Origin: Sphingorhabdus sp. EL138
GTDB taxonomy: Bacteria; Pseudomonadota; Alphaproteobacteria; Sphingomonadales; Sphingomonadaceae
DNA: 64,000 nucleotides
Direction: 5' to 3'
Assembly: GCF_900258045.1 (NCBI RefSeq)
Contig: NZ_OGVD01000002.1
Coordinates: 186,001-250,000 of the forward strand
The notes beneath the pieces were generated by a model. That model saw nothing but the letters and a program-made list of their open reading frames with translations, was not told where the DNA came from and made no database searches. This document shows positions 54,623 through 63,183 of this stretch, piece after piece (position 1 is the stretch's first letter; each line of letters begins with the position of its first letter). The position numbers and the translations under genes were made by a program.

Positions 54623-55665
54623 TGGCGAGTGTGGCAACCGACTCCAACATACAGCAAGCGATTGAAACCGCTGCCCTAAAAAGCGACCGCTTTCGTCTTG
54701 AACGGGAAGCAGACTGGATACGGCTGGAAGAAATTGTCACCAAGATGGAAAAGGGCAAGACCCGGCGGTTGAGTGATGAGGATGTGCTTGCGCTCCCGAC
54801 GCTTTATCGGACATTGCTGTCGAGCCTTTCTATCGCCCGCGAAAGCTCTCTTGATGCCGGGCTGATCGACTATCTCGAAGGCCTGGCGCTGCGGTCCTAC
54901 TTCATGGTTTATGGTACCCAGACCAGTTTTGGCCGCTGGCTAAAGGGCTTTTTCGGCGGCGGTTGGAGCCAGGCTATCCGCGAGATCAAGCTGGATATCT
55001 GGATTGCGTTATTCGTCATGATCGCCGGGACCTTGATCGGCTATGCACTCGTCGCCGGCGATAGCGACTGGTATTATGCTCTCGTTCCTGGGAACTTTGC
55101 CGAAGTCCGGGTGCCGGGTGCCAGCGAAGAAGCTTTGCGCGGGACGCTTTTCGGTGCCGAGAAACAGGATGGCCTGGGCGTTTTCGCGGCCTATTTGTTC
55201 AGCAACAATGCGCAGGTCGCTATCCTCGCGTTCGCGCTGGGCTTTGCTTTTGGAATACCCAGCATCTTGCTGCTGATTCACAATATGGCCCTTCTAGGCG
55301 CGATGTTATGGGTGTTTGCCCAGCGCGGCTTGACGCTGGAATTTGTCGGTTGGCTATCCATTCATGGCACAACCGAACTGTTCGCGATCCTGCTGGCCGG
55401 TGCGGCCGGTATTCATGTCGGGCGCTCTATTGCCTTTCCCGGTACAAAATCCCATCTGACGGCTGCGAGTGATGCTGGCAAGCGAGCAGCTCTGGTAATG
55501 GCCGGTGTGGTAATCATGCTGATTTGCGCAGGTCTGCTGGAAGGTTTCGCGCGTCAGCTGATCAACAGTACCGCCCTGCGTTATGCGGTTGGCGGCGCAA
55601 TGCTGACATTCTGGCTGGTTTATTTCTTTGTCTTTGGTCGTAACCGTGCGGAGAGCGGGTCATGA
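54622..55665 (+). CDS. SpoIIM-like (stage II sporulation protein M family) membrane protein
   Basis: 347 residues from ATG 54622 (TGATG overlap with the DUF58 stop). A soluble helical N-terminus (RLEREADWIRLEEIVTKME) precedes about five membrane helices starting at 130. LFSNNAQVAILAFALGFAFGIPSILLLIHNMALLGAM and IHGTTELFAILLAGAAGIHVGRSI are the SpoIIM-family motifs. The organism does not sporulate, as far as the window can show; in Bacillus SpoIIM helps remodel peptidoglycan. In Gram-negatives it occurs with MoxR and RDD genes, role unknown. It overlaps the RDD gene by four bases. Confidence 0.9.
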   Translation: MASVATDSNIQQAIETAALKSDRFRLEREADWIRLEEIVTKMEKGKTRRLSDEDVLALPTLYRTLLSSLSIARESSLDAGLIDYLEGLALRSYFMVYGTQTSFGRWLKGFFGGGWSQAIREIKLDIWIALFVMIAGTLIGYALVAGDSDWYYALVPGNFAEVRVPGASEEALRGTLFGAEKQDGLGVFAAYLFSNNAQVAILAFALGFAFGIPSILLLIHNMALLGAMLWVFAQRGLTLEFVGWLSIHGTTELFAILLAGAAGIHVGRSIAFPGTKSHLTAASDAGKRAALVMAGVVIMLICAGLLEGFARQLINSTALRYAVGGAMLTFWLVYFFVFGRNRAESGS

Positions 55666-56609
55666 ACACGACAACGACCGATCCCTGGATCAGGCGATCA
55701 ACCAACCCCAAGCTGGACCGGGTGATGGTCTCTCCGGAGGGCGTTCCACTTAATGTAACCGTTGCCACTGCCGGTGCACGCGCCGGCGCCTTGACGCTGG
55801 ATATCCTTATCATCTTAGGTCTCATCCTTGGTGTGACGCTGCTGGGACTGCTTGTTTTGTGGGGCTTTGAGGCTGCTTTTGGTGCAGGTGTCAGTCTGGA
55901 AACAAGCGGCCCGTTAAACGTGGTCTTTGTCCTTTGGATCATCGCCGTGTTTCTGTTCCGTAACGCCTATTTCCTCTATTTCGAATTGGGTGAACGTGCG
56001 GCCACATGGGGTAAGCGCGCCGTCGGCATTCGGGTTGCCGCGCGCGACGGCGGGCGATTGACCGCAGAGGCGGTGATTGCGCGTAACATCATCCGGGATA
56101 TCGAACTGTTTCTGCCGCTTGTGTTTATAACATCCGGCGAGGCCGAGGGCACCATGAGCGACTTTACGGCGTGGGCGGGCTTCCTCTGGGTTTTGATGTT
56201 TCTGCTCTTTCCCTTGTTCAACAAGGATCGTCTGCGCTGTGGTGATCTGATTGCGGGGACGTGGGTAATCCAGAATGTGAAGCGGAATCTGGGCGGCGTT
56301 GTGGCGCCTTCGGCCGATGCGAATGGCGCGGGCGCCGGGCAGGCGTCGGCGCGCTATGAATTTTCGGACGCTGATCTGTCTGTCTATGGAGAGTTTGAGC
56401 TGCAGACGCTGGAAAGCGTCCTCAGAACCGGAACCGACGAAGCACTGGAAACAGTGACGAAATCAATCTGCGCCAAAATTGGTTGGGAGCCTGGCACCGG
56501 TGATGAACGAATATTTCTGGAAGCTTATTACACAGCGCTGAGAGCAAAACTGGAAAGCGGGATGCGTTTCGGAAAACGCCGGAAGGATAAATATTCCGCT
56601 GATATTTAA
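55662..56609 (+). CDS. RDD-family membrane protein
   Basis: 315 residues. The RDD domain (about 30-200) starts PEGVPLNVTVATAGARAGALTLDILI, with the Arg and Asp that name the family, then YFELGERAATWGKRAVGIRV and LRCGDLIAGTWVI. After it comes a soluble tail with ARYEFSDADLSVYGEFELQTLESVLR, a segment I recall in RDD proteins of MoxR operons. Function unknown; possibly an ion or small-molecule carrier. It is the last gene of the six-gene unit, followed by a 150-bp gap. Confidence 0.9.
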   Translation: MNTTTTDPWIRRSTNPKLDRVMVSPEGVPLNVTVATAGARAGALTLDILIILGLILGVTLLGLLVLWGFEAAFGAGVSLETSGPLNVVFVLWIIAVFLFRNAYFLYFELGERAATWGKRAVGIRVAARDGGRLTAEAVIARNIIRDIELFLPLVFITSGEAEGTMSDFTAWAGFLWVLMFLLFPLFNKDRLRCGDLIAGTWVIQNVKRNLGGVVAPSADANGAGAGQASARYEFSDADLSVYGEFELQTLESVLRTGTDEALETVTKSICAKIGWEPGTGDERIFLEAYYTALRAKLESGMRFGKRRKDKYSADI

Positions 56610-56761
56610 TGAGTCGATTAAACGGGTTCGGCGATTCTTGAAAGTGAATGTCCACGAGAGTCGCGCTTGCCGTAGCGTCACCTGCTACGGTCTTTAGATC
56701 AGCTTGTTTTCTGCGGTTTTTGGCGTATGTTGCGGCCGAATTAATCATTGGAGAGTCGGTC

Positions 56762-57958
56762 ATGAACCTGGAGTTCACTGCAGAAGAAAAAGCTTTTCGC
56801 GACGAAGTGCGCAGCTTTATTGAGAATAATTACCCTCAGAATATCGAACGTGCGGCGGTTCAGGACGATATGAGCCCTGAAGATATGACCGCCTGGCACA
56901 AAATTCTCGGCGAAAAAGGTTGGTCCGTTCCGGCTTGGCCTGAGCAATATGGCGGTACCGGCTGGACCCCGACGCAGCGCTATATCTGGTCAGAGGAAAA
57001 TGCACGTGTGAATGCGGTTATGCCGCTGCCCTTCGGCGTCGCCATGGTTGGCCCGGTTATCTACACATTTGGCAATGAAGAGCAGAAAGCCAAGCATCTG
57101 CCGGGCATTAAAAGCGGCAATACCTGGTGGTGTCAGGGCTATTCCGAGCCCGGCGCCGGTTCAGACCTTGCGTCGCTGAAAACAACCGCGGTGCGCGATG
57201 GCGATGATTACATCATCAATGGCCAGAAGACATGGACAACATTGGCGCAGCATGCCGATTGGGGTTTCTTCCTGTGCCGCACCGATCCCAATGCGCCCAA
57301 GCCGCAACAAGGTATCAGCTTCATTCTGGTGGACATGAAAACGCCCGGTATCGAAGTCCGCCCGATCAAGCTGATCGATGGCGGCTATGAGGTCAACGAA
57401 GTCTGGCTAACCGACGTGCGCGTGCCAGTGGAAAACCTGATTGGCGAAGAGAATAAAGGCTGGACCTACGCGAAATTCCTGCTGGCGCACGAACGCTCTG
57501 GTATTGCCGGCGTGGCGCGTTCGAAACGCGGTGTCGAGCAGCTGAAAGAAATTGCCACACACGAAATGCTCGATGGCGAGCCGCTGCTTCAGGATATGGG
57601 TTTCGCCACCAAGATCAGCCAGCTGGAAATTGATCTCGCAGCTCTGGAAATTACCGAGCTACGGACGCTGGCCGGTGAACAGGCGGGTAAGGGTCCTGGT
57701 CCGGAAAGTTCCTTGTTGAAAGTGAAGGGTACGGAAATTCAGCAGCGCCTGACCGAACTGACGCTGGAAGCGGTTGGCCATTATGGCACGCCTGATTTCC
57801 GCAGCTTCCCGGCAGATGGCTCTAACGACTTTCCGATCGGACCGGACTATGCGCACAGCGCGGCACCGACCTATTTCAACATGCGAAAGACATCGATCTA
57901 CGGGGGATCGAACGAGATTCAGCGTAACATCATCACCAAAATGGTCCTCGGACTTTAG
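56762..57958 (+). CDS. Acyl-CoA dehydrogenase, FadE26/28-like subunit (first of pair)
   Basis: 398 residues from ATG 56762 (GGAGA upstream); a longer frame to 56648 is not conserved. FAD/substrate motifs: WWCQGYSEPGAGSDLASLKT, then DDYIINGQKTWTTLAQHADW. The C-terminus MRKTSIYGGSNEIQRNIITK is the usual NEIQRN end, but the position that holds the catalytic Glu of MCAD-type enzymes (YEGT) is Gly here, as in steroid-type FadE subunits. It begins the first step of beta-oxidation of some acyl-CoA. The next gene is a second acyl-CoA dehydrogenase 34 bases on, which suggests a two-subunit enzyme. Confidence 0.9.
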   Translation: MNLEFTAEEKAFRDEVRSFIENNYPQNIERAAVQDDMSPEDMTAWHKILGEKGWSVPAWPEQYGGTGWTPTQRYIWSEENARVNAVMPLPFGVAMVGPVIYTFGNEEQKAKHLPGIKSGNTWWCQGYSEPGAGSDLASLKTTAVRDGDDYIINGQKTWTTLAQHADWGFFLCRTDPNAPKPQQGISFILVDMKTPGIEVRPIKLIDGGYEVNEVWLTDVRVPVENLIGEENKGWTYAKFLLAHERSGIAGVARSKRGVEQLKEIATHEMLDGEPLLQDMGFATKISQLEIDLAALEITELRTLAGEQAGKGPGPESSLLKVKGTEIQQRLTELTLEAVGHYGTPDFRSFPADGSNDFPIGPDYAHSAAPTYFNMRKTSIYGGSNEIQRNIITKMVLGL

Positions 57959-57992
57959 ATCCAACCCGCAAATATAATAAGAAAGCGAAACT

Positions 57993-59132
57993 ATGGATTT
58001 CAATTTTTCTGACGAACAGAATATGGTTCGTGACGGTATTTCACGACTGGTTCGGGAACAATATGACTGGGATACACGCCGCGCCGTGATCACCAGTGAA
58101 TCCGGCTGGCGGCCGGAATTCTGGGCACAGCTTGCCGAACTGGGCATGCTGGCGGCACCCTTCTCTGAAGAAGATGGCGGCTTTGGCGGCGGTGCAGTCG
58201 AAACCATGCTGATCATGGAAGAATTTGGCAAAGGCCTGGTGGTCGAGCCATTCATTCCCAGCGTGGTCTGTGCCGGCGGTTTCCTGAAACATGCCGGAAC
58301 GGCTGCGCAGAAAGAAGAATATCTCAGCGCGATCATCGCCGGTGAGAAGGTTTTCGCCTTTGCCTATGCCGAGCCGCAGGGCCGCTATGATCTGGCCAAC
58401 CTGACGACCACAGCCAAGAAAGATGGCGACGGTTACTCGCTCAACGGCCACAAAGCGGTCGTGATCGGCGCGCCTTGGGCAAGCCATTTCGTGGTGACGG
58501 CACGTACATCCGGCGGGCAGTCGGATGCAGGTGGTGTATCGGTGTTCATCGTCGCCAAGGATGCCGATGGTGTCAGCCTGCGCGACTACGCAACTGTCGA
58601 CGGTCGCCGCGCTTCGGAAGTCTATTTTGAAAATGTTTCGGTTGCGGCCGATGCCCTGATCGGAGAGCTGGATAACGGCCTGCCATTGATCGAAACAGTT
58701 GTCGATGAAGCAACAGCGGCGGTTTGCGCGGAAGCCACCGGTGCGATGCAGGTGACCCACGCGATGACACTGGAATATGCAAAGCAGCGTAAGCAATTTG
58801 GCGTGCCGATCAGCAGCTTTCAAGTGCTCCAGCACCGGATGGTCGATATGTTCATGGAATATGAGCAGTCGATCTCCATGTCCTATCTGGCGACAATCAA
58901 ACTGGATGAAGACGAAGCGGCGCGCAAACATGCGGTCTCATCGGCCAAGGTTCGGATCGGACAATCGGCGCGCTTTGTCGGCCAGTCTGCGGTGCAGACC
59001 CATGGCGGCATGGGCGTCACCGATGAAACGGCTGTCGGCAGCTATTTCAAGCGGCTGTCGATCATCGAAAGCGAATTTGGCAGCGTCGATCATCATATGC
59101 GGCGGCACGTTAAATTGACCGCTGCTCAGTAA
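57993..59132 (+). CDS. Acyl-CoA dehydrogenase (second of pair)
   Basis: 379 residues. The N-terminal domain begins MDFNFSDEQNMVRDGISRLV. AFAYAEPQGRYDLANLTTTA replaces the canonical GSD-type FAD motif, and GYSLNGHKAVVIGAPWASHF is the middle beta-domain. The C-terminal THGGMGVTDETAVGSYFKRL lacks NEIQ. This divergent type is usual for the partner subunit of heteromeric acyl-CoA dehydrogenases (ChsE-like) that act on bulky ring-derived or branched acyl-CoAs. It is followed by a strong terminator, so the pair forms its own unit. Confidence 0.88.
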   Translation: MDFNFSDEQNMVRDGISRLVREQYDWDTRRAVITSESGWRPEFWAQLAELGMLAAPFSEEDGGFGGGAVETMLIMEEFGKGLVVEPFIPSVVCAGGFLKHAGTAAQKEEYLSAIIAGEKVFAFAYAEPQGRYDLANLTTTAKKDGDGYSLNGHKAVVIGAPWASHFVVTARTSGGQSDAGGVSVFIVAKDADGVSLRDYATVDGRRASEVYFENVSVAADALIGELDNGLPLIETVVDEATAAVCAEATGAMQVTHAMTLEYAKQRKQFGVPISSFQVLQHRMVDMFMEYEQSISMSYLATIKLDEDEAARKHAVSSAKVRIGQSARFVGQSAVQTHGGMGVTDETAVGSYFKRLSIIESEFGSVDHHMRRHVKLTAAQ

Positions 59133-59155
59133 GGCAGACATCATAGCCCTATCAT

Positions 59156-59193
59156 AAAAGGGGGTGCGGCCAGACTGGCTGTGCCCCCTTTTT
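59156..59193 (+). terminator. Strong intrinsic terminator after the acyl-CoA dehydrogenase pair
   Basis: A stem built on GGGGG/CCCCC with an inner GCCA-GAC-TGGC hairpin and wobble pairs between, flanked by AAAA before and TTTTT after. The A-run and T-run make it usable in both directions. It ends the unit 24 bases after the second dehydrogenase gene. Confidence 0.85.
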
Positions 59194-59229
59194 CGCGTTA
59201 TCCCACTTCCTCCCAGGGAGGGGATTAGT

Positions 59230-60534
59230 ATGGTTCAACAGTCTGCCACGATTCCGGGCAAAGCAACGGGCAACATATACCGCTACTATATCCTGTTTGT
59301 GATGATGTTGACCTACATGTTCAACATCACCGACCGTATGGTCATGTCGATCCTGATTGAGGATATCAAAGCGGACTTTGTCCTGACCGACACACAAATC
59401 GGTCTGTTGGCCGGAACGGCTTTTACGCTGTTCTATGTTTTGCTCGGGATACCCGCGGGCCGGCTGGCAGATCGTACCAATCGGAAAAAAATGATCTCCA
59501 TAGCTGTGAGTCTATGGAGTCTGATGACTGCGCTATGCGGTGTTGCGACAGGATTTTGGACCCTGTTCCTCGCCCGCCTGGGCGTTGGTGTCGGAGAGGC
59601 CGGTGGCAATCCCCCGGCCATTTCCATCCTGACCAATTATTTCCAATCCCATGAATTATCACGCGCGATGGGCGTGTTTTCGGTCGGTGCCGTGCTCGGT
59701 CCCGTGGTTGGTTTTGTCGCAGGCGGACTGCTCGCAGAAGCCTATGGCTGGCGCTGGACGTTCATCATTCTCGGATTGCCGGGCGTCTTACTTGGTGTGC
59801 TGATCTATCTGACGGTCAAAGAACCCGACCGCAGCCAGTTCTCCGAAGCCGGCAAGGAAACGACCAAAGCGACGACGCAGGAACCCTTCACCACAACCAT
59901 GGCTTCGCTCTGGCGCAACCGGATCTTCATGCGCGTGGCTCTGGCTAACGCCCTGGCGGTCACGGCTTCTTATGCTTTTGCCATCTGGCTGGCACCCATC
60001 CTGATCCGCAATTTCGAGATTCCGGTGTCGCAGGTGGGTATCTATCTGGGTATTGTCTGGATTGCGGGCGGCGTTCCCGGGATGATCATAGGCGGCTATG
60101 TGACGGACAAGCTGGCCCTCAGAAATCCGAAATGGCGGGCATGGTATTGTGCTATTGTCGTGCTGGTCGCGCTGCCACTGCTGTGCCTTTGCCTGCTGAC
60201 CGACAACTTGATCCTGGCACTCATCCTCTATGCCGTTGGCTATGGCGTACATTCGTCCACGCAAGGACCGGCTATAGCGATGATGCAGTCATCCGTATCA
60301 CCGACCGAGCGGGGTACAGCCTCCTCGATAGCCAGTCTGTCCGCGACTTTTCTCGGCTATTTCATCGGTCCTGCCGTGGCCGGAGCGATCAGCGATAGCT
60401 TGGCACCGGACCATGGCACGCTTTCGCTCAACTATGCGGTGATCGGGATCACGATATTGAGCCTGACCCTGGCGATAATCGCTTATCTCCATGCCGCCAG
60501 AGCCGTATCAGATACACCACCAGAAACGGGCTGA
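59230..60534 (+). CDS. MFS transporter, spinster-type
   Basis: 434 residues from ATG 59230 (GGAGGGG seven to eight bases upstream). Twelve membrane segments. The MFS loop 2-3 motif is PAGRLADRTNRKKMISIAV, helix 4 holds LFLARLGVGVGEAGGNPPA, and FNITDRMVMSILIEDIKADF opens the protein as in spinster-like members (the DR motif in helix 1). These carry lipids, sphingoid compounds, aromatic acids or drugs; in sphingomonads they often sit beside catabolic genes. The next gene (SDR) converges with a four-base gap. Confidence 0.9.
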   Translation: MVQQSATIPGKATGNIYRYYILFVMMLTYMFNITDRMVMSILIEDIKADFVLTDTQIGLLAGTAFTLFYVLLGIPAGRLADRTNRKKMISIAVSLWSLMTALCGVATGFWTLFLARLGVGVGEAGGNPPAISILTNYFQSHELSRAMGVFSVGAVLGPVVGFVAGGLLAEAYGWRWTFIILGLPGVLLGVLIYLTVKEPDRSQFSEAGKETTKATTQEPFTTTMASLWRNRIFMRVALANALAVTASYAFAIWLAPILIRNFEIPVSQVGIYLGIVWIAGGVPGMIIGGYVTDKLALRNPKWRAWYCAIVVLVALPLLCLCLLTDNLILALILYAVGYGVHSSTQGPAIAMMQSSVSPTERGTASSIASLSATFLGYFIGPAVAGAISDSLAPDHGTLSLNYAVIGITILSLTLAIIAYLHAARAVSDTPPETG

Positions 60535-60537
60535 TCT

Positions 60538-61278
60538 TTACAATAACAATCCGCCGTCCGCGATCAGCGTCTGCCCGACAACATAGCTGGCCAATGGCGA
60601 GGCCAGAAACAGCGACAGTCCCGCCATATCCTCGGGATCACCAATGCGGCCAACCGGGATATTACGGATCGTTGCGTCCCGCCGTTTCGGATTTTCAGTT
60701 GTCACCGCCGTCATCTTTGTGGCGATGAGGCCGGGTGCGATACCGTTTACTCTTATGCCATCTGGAGCCCATGCTTTGCCGAGCGTTCGCGTTAGCCCCA
60801 TCGCTCCGGTTTTCGATGCATTATAGGCCGGATTGCCAACGGTCGCGTGAAAGGCAGCGGTGGAGCTAATGATGATCAGCGAACCTTTGGCCTCTTTGAG
60901 CAGATCATGAAACTGGCCAGCAAAGGTCATCAGGCTGTTGAGATTGACCTGTATCACCTTGGCAAAATTGTCGGGTTCAAATTCCTGCCGCCTATAAAGC
61001 ACCATGCCTTGTGAACAGATCAGCACATCCAGACGATCGAAAGTCTGCCGATAGGCGGCAATGGCGTCGTCGTCGGCGGCATCGACCTGTGCATAATGCA
61101 GGCCTTCCAGATCAGAGCCTTCGTCTTTGGAATAGTCATCGGTCCCGGCACGGGTGCCGGTGACATGAACCTCCGCACCGCATTCCCGGAAAGCCTGTGC
61201 CGTGGCATTGCCGATTCCGCTGGAGCCGCCAATGACGGACACTATTTTACCTTTATAATCCAGAGATGCGTTGATCAT
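60538..61278 (-). CDS. SDR-family NAD(P)-dependent oxidoreductase
   Basis: 246 residues. Cofactor motif GGSSGIGNATAQ near residue 17. The catalytic Ser is in IIISSTAAF, with Tyr and Lys in NPAYNASKTGAMGLTR. NGIAPGLIATKM follows, and the end LIADGGLLL is usual. It interconverts a hydroxyl and ketone group; the substrate is unknown. It is tail-to-tail with the MFS gene and divergent from the next SDR. It looks like part of a catabolic set with the acyl-CoA dehydrogenases. Confidence 0.92.
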   Translation of the reverse strand: MINASLDYKGKIVSVIGGSSGIGNATAQAFRECGAEVHVTGTRAGTDDYSKDEGSDLEGLHYAQVDAADDDAIAAYRQTFDRLDVLICSQGMVLYRRQEFEPDNFAKVIQVNLNSLMTFAGQFHDLLKEAKGSLIIISSTAAFHATVGNPAYNASKTGAMGLTRTLGKAWAPDGIRVNGIAPGLIATKMTAVTTENPKRRDATIRNIPVGRIGDPEDMAGLSLFLASPLASYVVGQTLIADGGLLL

Positions 61279-61377
61279 GTCTATCCTCTTCCTTTGCCCC
61301 TATGCAAAGCGATATTGGCCGAGCCAATGGCGATGGTCTAGAGCCTATTGTGATAACGCATAATCCAGAGGACAAAT

Positions 61378-62148
61378 ATGGACATTCCCTTCTCACTCGC
61401 CGGTCGGACCGCTTTGATCGCCGGGGCATCCTCCGGACTAGGCGCCCATTTCGCAGAACTATTTGGCGCAGCAGGGGCCAATGTTGTGCTGGGCGCACGC
61501 CGAACGGATCGAACGGCCGAAGTAGCAGATAAAATTGTGGCAGCCGGCGGCAATGCATTGGCGGTGCCTCTCGATGTGACGGATGAGGCGTCCGTCATCA
61601 GTGCCTATGATGCAGCAGAAGAAGAATATGGCATTGTGGATTCGATTGTTGCCAATGCCGGGTTCAGCGAGCCGGGGCGGGCAACCGAATTGCCGCTGGC
61701 TGATGTGCAGCGGCTGGTGAACACAAATTTCATGGGTGTCTATGCAGCCGCACGAGAAGGGGCAAAACGTCTGATCGTCAGCGGTAGCCGAGAGAAGGAA
61801 AACGGACGTATCACCATTGTCGGTTCCATTACTTCCCGACTGACCGCCAATGGCGACAGCGCCTATGCCGCAACCAAAGCAGGTGTGACCCATTTGGGAC
61901 GCAATATGGCGCGCGAATGGGTGCGACAGGGGGTGAACGTGAACACCATCCATCCCGGCTATATCGCCACCGAAATTCAGGGCGACTGGTATCAGACCGC
62001 GGGTGGCAAGGCCCAGATTGCGGGATTCCATCGCCGCCGCTTGCAGGACATGGCGTCGCTTGATGCGATGATGCTCTATTTCTCATCCGATGTATCACGG
62101 TCGGTAACAGGCTCGGATATGGTCGTGGATGACGGCCAATCTCTTTGA
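61378..62148 (+). CDS. SDR-family NAD(P)-dependent oxidoreductase
   Basis: 256 residues. Cofactor motif AGASSGLGAHFAELF. The catalytic Ser/Tyr/Lys are in VGSITSRLTANGDSAYAATK. VNTIHPGYIATEI is the PG motif, and the end is SVTGSDMVVDDGQSL. VLGARRTDRTAEVADKI suggests NADP preference (basic residues after strand 2). The substrate is unknown. It converges on the XdhC-family gene with a nine-base gap. Confidence 0.92.
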   Translation: MDIPFSLAGRTALIAGASSGLGAHFAELFGAAGANVVLGARRTDRTAEVADKIVAAGGNALAVPLDVTDEASVISAYDAAEEEYGIVDSIVANAGFSEPGRATELPLADVQRLVNTNFMGVYAAAREGAKRLIVSGSREKENGRITIVGSITSRLTANGDSAYAATKAGVTHLGRNMAREWVRQGVNVNTIHPGYIATEIQGDWYQTAGGKAQIAGFHRRRLQDMASLDAMMLYFSSDVSRSVTGSDMVVDDGQSL

Positions 62149-62156
62149 GGCAGTCG

Positions 62157-63119
62157 CTATAACGCGATATTCCCATGGGTACGGCTGAAGCGGCTGTGAT
62201 AGGTTTCGATAATCTCCGTTAGCGTGGACAGCGCCAGCGTCGCTGGATCACGCGTGGACGGGATGATCCCGATGGGCGCTTTCATGCGTTTTATGTCTTC
62301 GTCGCCGACGCCAATGGCGCTGAGCAAAGCCTTGCGGGTATCGTGAGTTTTGAAACTGCCCATCGCGCCGACGTAAAAGGCTGGAGAAGCCAGCGCCTGT
62401 TTCATCAGCTCTGCCTCCCAGTCATGGTCGTGAAAATAAAAGACACAGGCGGTCCATGGATCGGCCTGATAGAGATCGGTCGTCGCCGGTGTCTTGAGCA
62501 GACTGACGGTACCGCCCTGTTCGGTGACACGCACCATTATGTCTGCATCAGGCGTCAATATTTCGCAATCGAGTCCATAGGACGCAGTGAGATTGGCGAG
62601 ATTCTCCACCACCGCGCCATGGCCGAGGATCACGATTTTTGCGGGAGGGACGTGATTGACATGAACCCATGATCCCGCGCTGATAACGGCTTGACCCTGT
62701 TCGGCTGGCGTACAGCTTAGCGCCCCTGTTTCGCGGTCCATGCTGATGGTGAAGGGATGTCGTTCCACGACTGCATTATGTAGTTCTGTTGCGGCCTGCG
62801 CATCTGGCAAGGGCGTAAAAAGCAGATCGATACCGCCACCACAGGGAAGGCGAATGTCGAGATAGGGCGAACCCGCGCCAAAGCGGACCTCGCGCGGTGC
62901 ACCTGCGCTGATGCAGTCCACGGCTTCCGCGATCACCGCCGTTTCGATGCAACCGCCGGAAAAGGACCCCGCGGCACTTCCATCCGCTGCGACTGCCATA
63001 TGCGCGCCGGGATTGCGGGTGGAGGCGCCTGTGACCGCCGTCAGCGTCACAAGGGTGCAGTCCAGACCGGTCTCGGTCTTGTCTTTCAGAAACTGGAATA
63101 TCGGAAATATATTGTTCAA
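62157..63119 (-). CDS. XdhC/CoxI-family molybdoenzyme maturation factor
   Basis: 320 residues from TTG 63119; an in-frame TAG lies five codons upstream and no ATG precedes the conserved part, so TTG (or ATT two codons from that TAG) is forced. The N-terminal XdhC domain shows LVTLTAVTGASTRNPGAHMAV and GSAAGSFSGGCIETAVIAEA. The C-terminal Rossmann domain has KIVILGHGAVVENLANL and FYVGAMGSFKTHDTRKALL. XdhC binds and sulfurates Moco before insertion into xanthine-oxidase-family enzymes. The only such enzyme in the window is the exported hydroxylase about 14 kb to the left, so it may serve that one. Confidence 0.9.
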   Translation of the reverse strand: MNNIFPIFQFLKDKTETGLDCTLVTLTAVTGASTRNPGAHMAVAADGSAAGSFSGGCIETAVIAEAVDCISAGAPREVRFGAGSPYLDIRLPCGGGIDLLFTPLPDAQAATELHNAVVERHPFTISMDRETGALSCTPAEQGQAVISAGSWVHVNHVPPAKIVILGHGAVVENLANLTASYGLDCEILTPDADIMVRVTEQGGTVSLLKTPATTDLYQADPWTACVFYFHDHDWEAELMKQALASPAFYVGAMGSFKTHDTRKALLSAIGVGDEDIKRMKAPIGIIPSTRDPATLALSTLTEIIETYHSRFSRTHGNIAL

Positions 63120-63183
63120 GCGCGTCGCAATCTATTGTTTGATAGATGCTAGCCCAGTTTGGCAGATACCTGCAATCTTTCGT

